From NCBI GenBank assembly GCA_947561585.1, contig CANNZV010000941.1, positions 62,001-126,000 on the forward strand: a stretch of 64,000 nucleotides of DNA. The letters run 5' to 3'. Source of the DNA: Caprella mutica. Taxonomy: Eukaryota > Arthropoda > Malacostraca > Amphipoda > Caprellidae. The notes under the pieces are model-generated. The model was not told the origin of the DNA. It did no database searches and was given only the letters and a program-made list of their open reading frames with translations. The translations under genes were made by a program, and so were the position numbers. Of this stretch, positions 53,903-64,000 are shown in pieces (position 1 is the first letter of the stretch; each line of letters opens with the position of its first letter).

Positions 53903-54150
53903 GCCAAAATGCCTAATGCCTTCATTAGGTCCTAAAATGCCTTTTATTAGGTCCTAAAATGCCTTTATTAGGTCCTAAAATGTCTTTATTAGGTCCTAAA
54001 ATGCCTTTATTACGTCCTTAAATGCCTTCATTAGGTCCTAAACTGCCTTAATTAGGTGCTAAAATGTCTTTATTAGGTCCTAAAATGCCTTTAGTAGGTC
54101 CTAAAATGCCTTTATTAGGTCCTAAAATGCCTTTTTTATGAGTTCTAAAA
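53903..54150. repeat. 21-bp minisatellite (ATTAGGTCCTAAAATGCCTTT)
   Basis: About eleven tandem copies of a 21-bp unit, with a few 20- or 22-bp variants. Substitutions such as ACGTCCTTAAATG and TTAGTAGG mark individual copies. The edges decay gradually (AATGCCAAAATGCC on the left, ATGAGTTCTAAAATT on the right). The core TTAGGTCCTAA is an imperfect palindrome. Confidence 0.9.
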
Positions 54151-56869
54151 TTTTACGATTCAATTATCATACATTTCTGACTAAGAAAATGAAGCTTAAA
54201 GATAATATTATTATAGTGATTTTCTGAATTCATTATTATACGTTTCATTGTTTTTTTTATAAAATATACAGAATGGAACAGAATATTTATTGCGAGATAT
54301 CTATTTATTCGATATATAAACTAAAACACCCTTCAGAAAGTGAAGAACGTATTCAAAAGCTCTAGCTCTCAAATATCTAGTGGGATATTTTATCCTCTAT
54401 TCTATAGAATTATGATAATAATTGTATGGAGAGAATGAGTTGAATGCAGGTGTTATTTTCATATAAAAAACATTTTTCATACTTTAAAATGGTCACATTG
54501 TTCGTCACTATTGTCAACAACTTTTAACTCTCAAAATATCTAAATAATAAAAATTGAAGCTTATTTTAATTCGTACTTGTATGAAGTTATTTCATATAAA
54601 TATTATCAACATATAGATATTATCTTACATGTTATTAATACTTCATATCATTTCAGAATTCTTTCTTTCAAAATTATAAATCAAATCAATTAAAACCTAT
54701 ATAAATATTCAATATTTCCTATCATACAAGAGTTTTGTTAGCCACCCAGGCCCAATTTTTAGTCACAATAATGAATAACTCTGTCTATGGATACATTCAT
54801 TTACACTTTTTCAATGATTTAAGTCACTTCTGTCTACCGAAAAGGTCAAGACACATAAGGATGAACTTCAATTAAACTTGGATTACATTTGTTGAAGAGC
54901 AGCTCGAACATTTTATTAGTAGCTTTAGAGGTATAACTGAATTTAGCATTCACTAACGTGACTTAACATAAATGATGTATGTATATTATGTATTCCCTTT
55001 AGATTATCCCTTCATATTCTCCGCTGGCGACACTATATACAATTTTACCATTTGAGATTTTTCTGTATCAATATCATTAAGCTGTAATAAACTAGAAAAA
55101 AAAACAGAAATATATATTTTTTGGTTAAGATTTCGGTTAAAAAAATGGATAAAATGTTAAAAAAAATTAATTTAAAATGTAAATGCAATCAATATTAAGA
55201 GTTGAAATCTAGTCTTTTTATAATAGATAGCATGCTAAAATATAAATCTAGTGACAGTATTTTTATCATCAATTAATGCAGCTTACGATTATTATTCACA
55301 GTAATGCTATTTTCAATTTACCAATGCATTTCCTTTAATTAAAAGTCTTCAATAAACGGATTGGCAACTGATTAAAAAACAATATGTAGCATTAATAAAT
55401 AAATGAGTATGCTGCTAGAGTATTATTTTACATTTATGTTCGACGCAGAGCTGTATAATAAAAATAATTCATTTCAAAGTGAATCCTGTTGGATACATTC
55501 GATACAAACATTCGGAATGAAATCATTTCTATTATGAAAATAGAATGAATAGGTTTTTCTTTTTATAAGTTTTCCTACAAACGCGGAATAATATTCGATT
55601 GATGTGTTTTGTATGGAATGAATAGGTACCGATAGCATGACCATTTACTTGGTTCTTGTAAACTGCCATGTTCATCAAACATTGATTTTATCATTATTTA
55701 GCTCTCTGCAATGTATGAGTATTTTTTAATAAGCTATTATCTTAGTATATACTTTTTATTTAACGGACAGATTCATCTTTTAGCGGAGCCAATCTGACCT
55801 CTTTATTCTGTTTGCCCTGTCATGATATAAGTATGTTAGCACCAATTTGCCGAATACTGTGACTGTCTCAGTACATAAATGCTGCTGTAATCCGAGAACT
55901 AATTAGAAGTATTTAGCTTCCGATAATTGGCTTTCAATTAGTGGTTATATTCAATGGTAGGAGATCATAAATGATTTATGATAATTGAGAAGTAATTAGT
56001 CTTGAATTGTAAACACACATATTCTTTGTCTTCCAATTCATAAAATTTGAAAATTCTCGACGTTAATACTTTTATACATATATTATGCTATATTACAATA
56101 AATTACGAGAATATTAATCGTTATCGGAATTATTATGAATGATAGAAAATACTTCATAACTAGTAATGTAATCTTCATTAAGTGTTTTGGCATCAAATAA
56201 TCATATTCAATCTGTTTTTCTCCTTCAATAGCAAATGCAAGCATATTTAAATTATTCAAATGCTATCGACAATCAACATATTTTCAGTCTGATTATTCGA
56301 AATATATTATTCGAAATCAAAGATGTTATTAAATAACAGAGAATATTTCAAAAAATACTACACACTCATAAATAATAACTGATTGAAAGCTCAATTCCTA
56401 TAATTATTTGATACCCTTTTTGCTGTAGGTTAATTACCTTTAATGCTTATAATGTACTCAATCTTAATTAGAATCACAATTGCAGATAATGAAGTAGAAT
56501 TTGTGCTGCACTTCATCAAGTGTGCAGTACATGATATTCATTTACTGTCAATTATTAAGCACTTTATCTACAGTATTTAACTAATCGGTACCATTTTATA
56601 ACTAAAGACACAACTAAATAAAAATAGTCAATACTAATTGAGTTGACATGTCGAAATAACCTTATTGGTCACAATTCCTCCAAGTGAGCTATAAAATCTT
56701 AAAAGTAATATTGGCATGACTTTTTAACTAAAATTTTCCGGTATTCAGAAGTACCAACGGTAAACAAAAGGTCAAATAGAGATAATCTTTGCGTCGAAAA
56801 TATTCAATGGAATAATATTACTACATGCAGTTCATTTGTAATGCATAGGCAATTAACTTACATACTCTT
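54151..56869. other. AT-rich sequence, no gene seen
   Basis: About 2.7 kb, very AT-rich, with dense stops on both strands. No repeat, RNA gene or domain was recognised. Confidence 0.5.
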
Positions 56870-58306
56870 AATTTTGGTGTCTGGAAAACTGACAGGCGGA
56901 AAACTGCCAAGCGGAAAACTGCCAGGCGGAAAACTGCCGAAGCGGAAAACGGCCATGCGGAAAACTGCCAGGCGGAAAACTGCCAGGCGGAAAACTGCCA
57001 GGCGGAAAGCTGCTAGTCGTTTACTGGCAATTTAAAGACTTTAGTCACAAATAACATTTTAATTTATAATTAAACGTTAAGGAGTTAAGAAACATTCATT
57101 TTTACTTGGTATACAAAACAAAAAATAATAGTTAATTGTAGACAATTTATTAGAAAAATATGTAAATACATAAATATTAAAGATATATATGATATATTAT
57201 ATAGAAATTAAAAACTAAAATCTTTCTTAGAAAAGGTTTAAAATACGAAGAGAAGAAACAAAGAAATAGTAGTATTAGGGACAGAGTACAATTTCTTTGT
57301 TTACACAACGTATCTTTGAATTATCAGTTCATAACGCGCTAATTGTCTAAATTTTTTTATAATTTGAGAATTGAACAAGCCTTCAAGCTCAATATTCGCT
57401 TGTACTCATTATAAAACAACTTCGATATATGTTTGTGAAATATTTAGAATTTGCAACACAACATCTATGATTATTAAACTGCTATTACCTACCAATAGTA
57501 CCTAAATCTCTGACAATTTCTCTCGATCGAATTGGATTGTACATTAACATATAAAGGAATATTGTAAAAATGAAGGAGTTGTGCTATTGACATGGAGAAT
57601 AGAAATGTAAATATTGAACATACATATATGTTGATTTAACATACGCTTAATTTATTGTATAATATAAGATTAATTAATTACAAGAATATCTAATTAGCTA
57701 TTAATCACAAATCAGTATACGGGGTTTAACGTTTGCTTTTGAACCGAAGGTTATATTGCTGACATTAATATAGGAAATTAAAAACAACGGAATATGTACG
57801 TAACTTAACATGTTTTTTAAAATATACGTGACATAGCAAATAAGTATAAAATGGTATTTGTTACTTCCTTATGTGTACTGAAGTTTGGTTTACTGTGTGT
57901 TTAATAAGGTAGCTTTATTGAAATATAATTTTCATTTGGATATTAAGTAATCCAATAACTATATTGTTATTACTGTATAAAAAATGAATATATATATATA
58001 TATATAATTGTACTGCCAGAAAAATCCGCCACTCTTCAAATTGAATAATGGAATTATATTTGACAACCCCTTAACGAAGGGCTGACGCCGTTTTTTTAAT
58101 TAAAATGTTCTTTAAATGTGTTTATAACTAATTAATAAAAATAAAAAATACATAAATTCCCATTAGGTGACTGGCAGTTTCCCGCCTGGCACTTTTCCGC
58201 TTCGGCAGTCTTCCGCCAGGCAGTTTTCCGCCTGGCAATTTTCCGCTTCGGCAGTCTTCCGCCTGGCAGTTTTCCGCCTGGCATTCTTCCGTGTTCCCTG
58301 AATTTT
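56870..58306. mobile_element. Foldback-like element with inverted arrays of a 15-bp unit
   Basis: The left array (about 56881-57016) holds eight to nine copies of GGCGGAAAACTGCCA. The right array (about 58171-58291) holds the reverse complement TGGCAGTTTTCCGCC. The inversion continues inward in the same order: ATTTAAAGA (57030 / complement at 58109-58117), ACATTTTAATT (57054 / complement at 58098-58108) and CGTTAAGG (57075-57082 / complement at 58069-58076). The two ends are therefore diverged copies of one inverted repeat of more than 200 bp. A lone inverted motif (CTGCCAGAAAAATCCGCC) lies near 58014. AATTTT flanks both ends (56870-56875 and 58301-58306) as a possible target-site duplication. 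The AT-rich interior has no open frame of note. This is the architecture of a non-autonomous foldback-type DNA transposon. Confidence 0.75.
57985..58010. repeat. (AT)n microsatellite
   Basis: An uninterrupted run of about ten AT/TA dinucleotides inside the interior of the foldback-like element. Confidence 0.9.
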
Positions 58307-58555
58307 ATAGCGAGTGAAATGTTTTATGTTCTCTGATTGATACTTATGTTAACGCTTAACCTGTGTTTGTCAATAATGCGCAAATAGGGTAAATGTTCTA
58401 TCCACAATTTGGAGGAACGAATATTTCGTCCTATAAATCCCTCATTTGTTGCGACTTGAAGCTTGGGTTAGGGTAATTAATGGAGAGTAAAGGTTCTAAC
58501 TCTTCGCCCGATACGATTAGGAAAACACTCAAATATTTGATAGACCCTATAGGTT
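58307..58555. other. AT-rich sequence, no gene seen
   Basis: No open frame or repeat of note between the foldback-like element and the TATTCCACCC repeats. Confidence 0.5.
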
Positions 58556-58560
58556 GACTG

Positions 58561-58645
58561 TATATATTCCACCCCGGTATATTCCACCCTAGGTATATTC
58601 CACCCTATAGGTACATATATTCCACCCCGGTAAGTTCCACCCCAC
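58561..58645. repeat. Short irregular tandem repeat (TATATTCCACCC plus linker)
   Basis: Five copies of TATTCCACCC or AGTTCCACCCC, separated by CGGTA, TAGG and TATAGGTACATA linkers of differing length. GC-rich CCCCGG alternates with TATA. Confidence 0.8.
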
Positions 58646-59539
58646 TTTACCGGTTAGGTTTGGTTAGTTATAAATATTAGTAATTTATTAATATTTTATA
58701 TAATACTAGGTAACTTACATTTTCATTATAGAAAATTAAACAGTTTGTTGATCAATCACAAGCTGTTTATTTTTCACTACATATGTGATAGAACAGCAGA
58801 AAGAAAGGTTCTGTGAACGCTCTTTATCAGTTGAGGTGTTTTTAGTTTTTCAATCACAAGCTGATTATCTTCAGTATCGCCAACACAACAGCGATTTTAG
58901 CTTTAAGATGATGTCATATACTTCTTCTTGCTATTTTTTATCTGGTAGTTTGACTTCGAGTTGAAGTGGTGTGAAATGCTTTTGACCGAAGGCTTTTTTA
59001 AAATGTTTTTTTTTTAATTTTACATGTTTATTTTCTTGATCAGGAAATTTTTGATGGGGAGGGGCGGATCTTTGTGCACGGCTTTAAGACTGATGAGATT
59101 AATACATTTCTTTATACGGATGGTTTCTGACCACGCTAGAATTCAGTTTTCAATTTCACAATAAATAAAATAAGGGCACTAACGAAAAAATGCACACTCG
59201 GTATTCGTGGGTTACAGGTGTTTATAAAATGCGCAGCGTATTCTCGAGATTGTGAAAATCGGCAAATTGTACGCAACACATTACGGATTAAGCAAAAACT
59301 CCTCCACACTTCTTTCAACTATTGTTGTAAGAACATATATCTGCAGTTTCGTGTTAAAAAGTAATAATTATTAACTTGCTCAACATGTGAACTTTTAAAT
59401 AAACTTTCATATTATGAATATTTATATTTGTGCCTATAAGGATCAAATTTCAATTAACTTGAGCTACCTCTAAATATTGAAAGGGAAAGAAATTTACCGG
59501 TGTGGACTATACTGAGTGAGTACATAAAATGTGATCCAA
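58646..59539. other. AT-rich sequence, no gene seen
   Basis: A 60-codon minus-strand open frame at 59136-59318 has no recognised similarity. Nothing else was noted. Confidence 0.5.
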
Positions 59540-60030
59540 ATTCTCTTCCACTCCTAAGTGACATGCAACTCAATCAAAATTCTCATTCACATATCTCATT
59601 CACATATCACTATAGCCTCAGACTATATCTATGCATCAATTCAGAATCCATCATGTCTGATCTCATTTTTACTTTCAGTAATTATATGCACACTTAAGGT
59701 ACTATTTTACACTCCCTCTTCATTCCACCTATCACTCTCACATGCATACACCTTTCTCTTTAAGCATTCATTACTCATATCATCCAGTTCATTCACTCGC
59801 ACATACACTTTCACAGTTTCAAACCATTAACACTCAGTCCATTCACTCACATCCTCATACATCATTTTCAACAATTCGTTCTCACGATTCATTACATGCT
59901 TCTCATAATTTAACTTCACCTTCATATCTCTTGCTCTCATACATGAAGACCCCACCTCACCCTGGAGAGTTACCAGAGGTGCGAATGAAGGGCACCCAAC
60001 ACACACCTCCACACAGCATTCACACATTTT
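59540..60030 (-). other. G-poor, CA/CT-rich stretch; possible decayed minus-strand coding sequence
   Basis: The plus strand is strikingly poor in G for about 450 bp, so the minus strand is purine-rich. A minus-strand frame at 59827-60027 gives a hydrophilic translation containing LNYEKHVMNRENELLKMMYE. Further down, in shifted frames, ACESDRWNE can be read. The character is that of eroded coding sequence, perhaps the 3' part of a retroelement whose reverse-transcriptase remnant lies just upstream on the same strand. No family is established. Confidence 0.3.
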
Positions 60031-60425
60031 AGCAGTCCTTCAAAATCACCCTGGCACCATCAGAGAAAAGAGTCTCTGCCTGATGTTAATTTCTGAAATC
60101 GCATTTTCTAATTTCCTATAATTTTCAAAATCTTTTTAATATGTCGTCGTTTACCCAGCCCAATTAAAAAAACTACAAGCATTACAATTAGTGAAGTTTC
60201 TTTATAAAGTGTATAAAACACTTTATTTTTGGAAATGAGAAATTAGAAAACATTGAAAAAAAAACGAATACAATTTTATTTGACTGTACATTCCAAACAA
60301 AACAATATACTTTTATGCAAATTAGCAATAAACTTTGCATTACCACACTCTACCATTAAGTCTTCTCCATCAGTACTCTGTAACATGACTTGTGATTAAC
60401 AGAGTCCGCCATGTTGCTCATCCTT

Positions 60426-60640
60426 CTATGTAGCTCTCATCATAACATTCGATCTATGCACTTCAAAACTTTTTTCCCTCTTGACACTACAATAAACTTC
60501 ACAATCCTTCACTACATCCATTATTTCTATACTTCTAACATCAATCTTCCTATTAAACACCAGCACATTAGATTTACTCTTGTTCACAGTCATTGAAGAA
60601 CATCAATCCTTCCTCCAACCTGTTTCACTGTTCCAATTAA
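60426..60640 (-). pseudogene. Possible fragment of a non-LTR reverse transcriptase
   Basis: The minus-strand translation from 60593 begins MTVNKSKSNVLVFNRK. This resembles the conserved segment after the catalytic YADD box of insect non-LTR reverse transcriptases (typically L-x-V-N-x-x-K-T/S-K-x-M-V-F). The frame stops at 60426 after 55 residues. The upstream part (to 60640) can only be read with frame changes, and no YADD box was found. The resemblance rests on one short motif. Confidence 0.35.
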
Positions 60641-61405
60641 TTATTGCTTATGAATAATTGTTCATTGAATAGAAGTTAGTAGAACTATTTTATGTTTCAT
60701 TACTTTTAGTAACTAAATATTTATTAATGACTACTAGAATTACCAAACTTTACACTAGAGAAATACCGTTTTGAACAAATGTTGAACGAGAACGCTAACA
60801 AACAGCCTGTTTTCGTCATTTTCAGTCAAAATAACTCTTCAGTAGATTGTGTAAGAAGGGGCTAATTCTCTAAAACTATGTAATCAATTTCTATGATGTG
60901 TGTCCCACTATATTAAAAGTCAATGAATTTCAAGCATCCACCGATAATAGTTTATAAAAGTGTTTGGAAAATGAAAATAAGCAAATAGACTGTTTGGTAA
61001 TGCTAGTGTTAATTGATATCAATATTGATTTAATTATACTTACTTAAAGAAAGAAATTTCATGTAAGTTAACTTCCATGCATTATTTATGGTAAAACCTC
61101 AAAATAAATCGTCTTTTACTTTACCATAGGAAAATAAATTATAAAGAAATTAAACTTCATGCATCAAATTAGATCCAATTTAATTCAGAGAAATGCTATT
61201 GTAAGTTCCTTGGCAATTGCACCAACATATGATATCAATAGAGCCATTAAAGGAATAATCCACCTAACTTTCTTGGCTCGGTACCAATTTCAGTAATGAA
61301 TAAAACACTTTTAAATGCCCTGACTTATTTATATTATCGGATGATAATTTTAAAGATTTTATAATGTCATTATTATTGTTCAGTTGAAGATGTGTGAAGA
61401 TGATA
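60641..61405. other. AT-rich sequence, no gene seen
   Basis: No open frame of note and no recognised repeat. Confidence 0.5.
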
Positions 61406-61410
61406 TACAC

Positions 61411-61490
61411 ATGGGTAAAGTTATAGTGGGGCCATGGAAGAATCAGTACAGTCTCTTCTATATCATGGGTGAGCCCACTATAAATTTTGA
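61411..61490. mobile_element. Copy of the palindromic element, both arms
   Basis: The left arm GGGTAAAGTTATAGTGGGGC continues as CATGGAAGAATCAG. A degraded right arm, TCTTCTATATCATGGGTGAG followed by CCCACTATAA, lies about 20 bp on. Size and layout match the hairpin at 4272-4358; the right arm carries a small insertion. Confidence 0.75.
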
Positions 61491-62300
61491 TTCAAAAGAT
61501 TTATACAGGTTTTCCATATTATGATGAGGGTAGGAAAATCTCCCCGTTGAAGGTATTTTTACGCTTCATGCTAATTATTTTGTTAACCTAATATACTATT
61601 ACTCTACCATAATATTTTCCCTGGGTAGTATCTGGCAGTGCAAATTTAGTCGAATTATGAATCGGAAGAGATGGAGAGCTGGCAATGAAAAGTAGCGACT
61701 CTTGCAGTATTATTTGAAGAAACTTATGCAAAAGTAGTGTGCTACTAATTAGATTGATGTCGCAGGATATGTGCCTTTCAGAGAGCATTTTAATACTCCA
61801 GTTGAGAAGAAAAGTCCCCAGACTTCTCAATTTCAGATTTTCTCCATTATGAAGAGTTTGGAATAAAATAGTGCACTATATTTGAAGTTTAGAGAGCTTC
61901 TTTAATTGCTGGAAGGCTTTCATAAGAAATTAGGGGGGCAAAGTATTTTCTTAAGAATATTGCAATGCACTGCAAATTCCGCAGGCTGGCATCTAATTTA
62001 ATATTAAATCGCAATGGAAATTATAAGAAAAAATACGTGACTGCTGATAATTAACAAACTCGTGTATTTTTAAACTAATATATGAGCATGTAAAGTTTAT
62101 GTGTTTGGGAAATTAATGGGGTAGTGGAAAAAATTAATTAAAAATAAACTTAATATGAAAAATCGATATGTTAATGCTTGGAAATCAGTAAAAATCCAAT
62201 TATTTGACACTTAGTTTATGTTAATTAGTACCCATTATAATCTCTCAATATATATTTAATCATATTAAAGATCTATTTATTATATTACTTGGACATATTC
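61491..62300. other. No recognised gene; one 80-codon minus-strand open frame
   Basis: The minus-strand frame at 61588-61830 (80 codons) lies in a patch with somewhat higher G+C and has no recognised similarity. The rest is AT-rich with many stops. Confidence 0.4.
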
Positions 62301-62324
62301 TTATAACTAACCATGATTTTGAGA

Positions 62325-63085
62325 TTAAGATTAAGTAAGGCTTAATAAGATATTAAGAAGAGGATTAAGATTAAGTAAGGCTTAATAAGATATTAAGAAG
62401 AGGATTAAGATTAAGTAAGGCTTAATAAGATATCAAGATTAAGATTAAGTAAGGCTTAATAAGATATCAAGATTAAGATTAAGTAAGGCTTAATAAGATA
62501 TTAAGATTAGGATTAAGATTAAGTAAGGCTTAATAAGATATCAAGATTAAGATTAAGTAAGGCTTAATAAGATATCAAGATTAAGATTAAGTAAGGCTTA
62601 ATAAGATATCAAGATTAAGATTAAGTAAGGCTTAATAAGATATTAAGATTAGGATTAAGATTAAGTAAGGCTTAATAAGATATCAAGATTAAGATTAAGT
62701 AAGGCTTAATAAGATATCAAGATTAAGATTAAGTAAGACTTAATAAGATATTAAGATTAAGATTAAGTAAGGCTTAATAAGATATCAAGATTAAGATTAA
62801 GATTAAGTAAGGCTTAATAAGATATCAAGATTAAGATTAAGTAAGGCTTAATAAGATATCAGGATTAAGATTAAGTAAGGCGTAATAAGATATCAGGATT
62901 AAGATTAAGTAAGGCTTAATAAGATATCAAGATTAAGATTAAGTAAGGCGTAATAAGATATCAAGATTAAGATTAAGTAAGGCTTAATAAGATATTAAGA
63001 TTAAGATTAAGTAAGGCTTAATAAGATATTAAGATTAAGATTAAGTAAGGCTTAATAAGATATTAAGATTAAGATTAAGTAAGGT
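62325..63085. repeat. 34-bp minisatellite (AAGATTAAGATTAAGTAAGG + CTTAATAAGATATC)
   Basis: About 22 head-to-tail copies, mostly 34 bp, with 40-bp variants carrying an extra GATTAG or GAAGAG hexamer (near 62357, 62397, 62502 and 62648). Internal GATTAA motifs make the unit itself repetitive. The plus strand is poor in C. The array seems to lie inside a copy of the palindromic element: an eroded left arm at about 62302-62330 and a right arm at 63086-63121. Confidence 0.95.
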
Positions 63086-63121
63086 TTAATCTTCTACAAC
63101 CCCCTATAATTCACTCATTGG
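63086..63121 (-). repeat. Right arm of a palindromic element bordering the 34-bp array
   Basis: AATCTTCTACAACCCCCTAT followed by AATTCACTCATTGGG aligns with the right arm of the hairpin at 4325-4358 (CTTCTATGGCCCCACTATGA then CATTCTCTCGGGC), including its GGG end. Confidence 0.6.
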
Positions 63122-64000
63122 GAATCTGTTGCTCTGGCTTTAATTAATAAGATTAATATTCTGAAATGCAGTCAGACTATCAGTCTCCATAATTGATTTA
63201 TTAATTGCATTATAAAGAATGCAAACACTATCATAATTATCATGCAATTGTGCGAATGATTTCTATGCTTGGTTAATTGCTTTCTCATGTGATTATTATA
63301 TTGCCTTTGTTCCTTGAGCAGTACATATAGTAAATATATATTGATGATTTATATATAACAATATCCACTTTTATAATTAATATCCGTTATATTATATTTT
63401 CTAAAAAAATCATTTGTGAATCAACACTATTTTAAAATATGATTGTATACATTTTACCTGCATAGACGTACAAATTTACCATTGGTTGTTTGTATCCATT
63501 GCAATAAGAAAGGATATTTCAAATGGAATATTTCTAACATATATTAGTAGTGAAATGAATTATTATTTCACCTGGAATTGCCGTATTTTCAAAGAAGGTA
63601 TAGTATCTATTAGTAAATATATATAAAAATATATATTACGATTACAGATGGAAAACTATACACACTGTAATGACTATAATAACTGAAAACTTTATAAATT
63701 ATTCTCTTCATAATTCTTTGTGGAAGACGACAATGACTAACAAAAAATATTTATAACAAAATGTTTTTTTTTACGTTCAATTTTTCTTCTTTAATTATCA
63801 TTATTTAGATGAACAAAGCATATCATTTTTTAGTCCACTAAAATCCTTAACAATTAGAGCAAAAATTCGAGAGATAATTGCTCTTTACAGCGTTTATTTG
63901 AACTAGCAGGCAGGACACGTGGAAATTCCAAAGCATGAGAAATATATTTAATTAACAAAAAATGGAAAGAACAAAGAATCAGTGTTGAATTACAGAAAAT
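63122..64000. other. AT-rich sequence, no gene seen
   Basis: No open frame of note and no recognised repeat to the end of the window. Confidence 0.5.

Noticed and set aside
56841..57035. 65-codon open frame rich in Gly-Lys-Leu and Arg-Lys-Thr
   Set aside because: It is the translation of the 15-bp inverted-array unit of the foldback-like element.
58640..58680. Insect telomere repeat (TTAGG)n
   Set aside because: Only isolated GGTTAGG motifs occur (also near 58466), with no tandem run.
59742..60032. 96-codon plus-strand open frame rich in His, Ser and Thr
   Set aside because: A consequence of the G-poor CA/CT composition, which removes many plus-strand stops. The minus strand reads more like eroded coding sequence.

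Overview
This window looks like AT-rich, gene-poor nuclear DNA from an animal, most likely an insect. The evidence is a decayed insect-type mariner-like transposase, several families of short non-autonomous repeats, long AT-rich stretches without open frames, and no sign of operons or dense genes. The species cannot be named from the sequence. No intact protein-coding gene of known function, rRNA, tRNA or CRISPR array could be supported.

The dominant feature is one head-to-tail array of an 18-bp unit (GATATATCTCTTGCNTCN) filling about 8,266-46,938. It is roughly 38.7 kb long, about 2,150 units, or 60% of the window. Units differ mainly in the last four or five bases. Rare landmark units (a TCTAGA-bearing CT-rich unit, a CACACAT unit, a GATTGTATATC unit, a TCGGATAT unit, a GATGTAGC unit) recur in fixed order. 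They show nested large tandem duplications: about 3.26 kb (8.75-15.3 kb), 7.13-7.15 kb (17.75-32.0 kb), 3.50 kb (36.75-43.76 kb) and 1.91 kb (42.07-45.9 kb). The outer edges hold more private variants. Because 18 is divisible by three and the core lacks stop codons in most registers, four of six frames stay open for hundreds of codons. The longest is 1,830 codons at 41,594-47,086. I regard these mainly as a property of the satellite, but one plus-strand register (Asp-Ile-Ser-Leu-Ala-Ser) absorbs the commonest substitutions silently and deserves a test.

Left flank (1-8,265): a 20-bp minisatellite (about 490-610), a dispersed repeat that recurs right of the satellite, a mariner-like pseudogene (2,811-3,371), several copies of a palindromic 'GGTGGGGCCATAGAAGATT' element including one near-complete hairpin (4,272-4,358), and a 115-132-bp subrepeat element with a tRNA-like head (7,327-7,905).

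Right flank (46,939-64,000): the second copy of the dispersed repeat with a locally duplicated tail (49,600-49,935), a triplicated half of the palindromic element (51,946-52,080), a 21-bp minisatellite (53,903-54,150), a foldback-like element with inverted arrays of a 15-bp unit (56,876-58,300), short TATTCCACCC repeats, a G-poor stretch plus a possible reverse-transcriptase fragment on the minus strand (59,540-60,640), and a 34-bp minisatellite that appears to have grown inside a copy of the palindromic element (62,302-63,121). The theme of the window is repeat birth: several arrays can be tied to a likely progenitor or mechanism.
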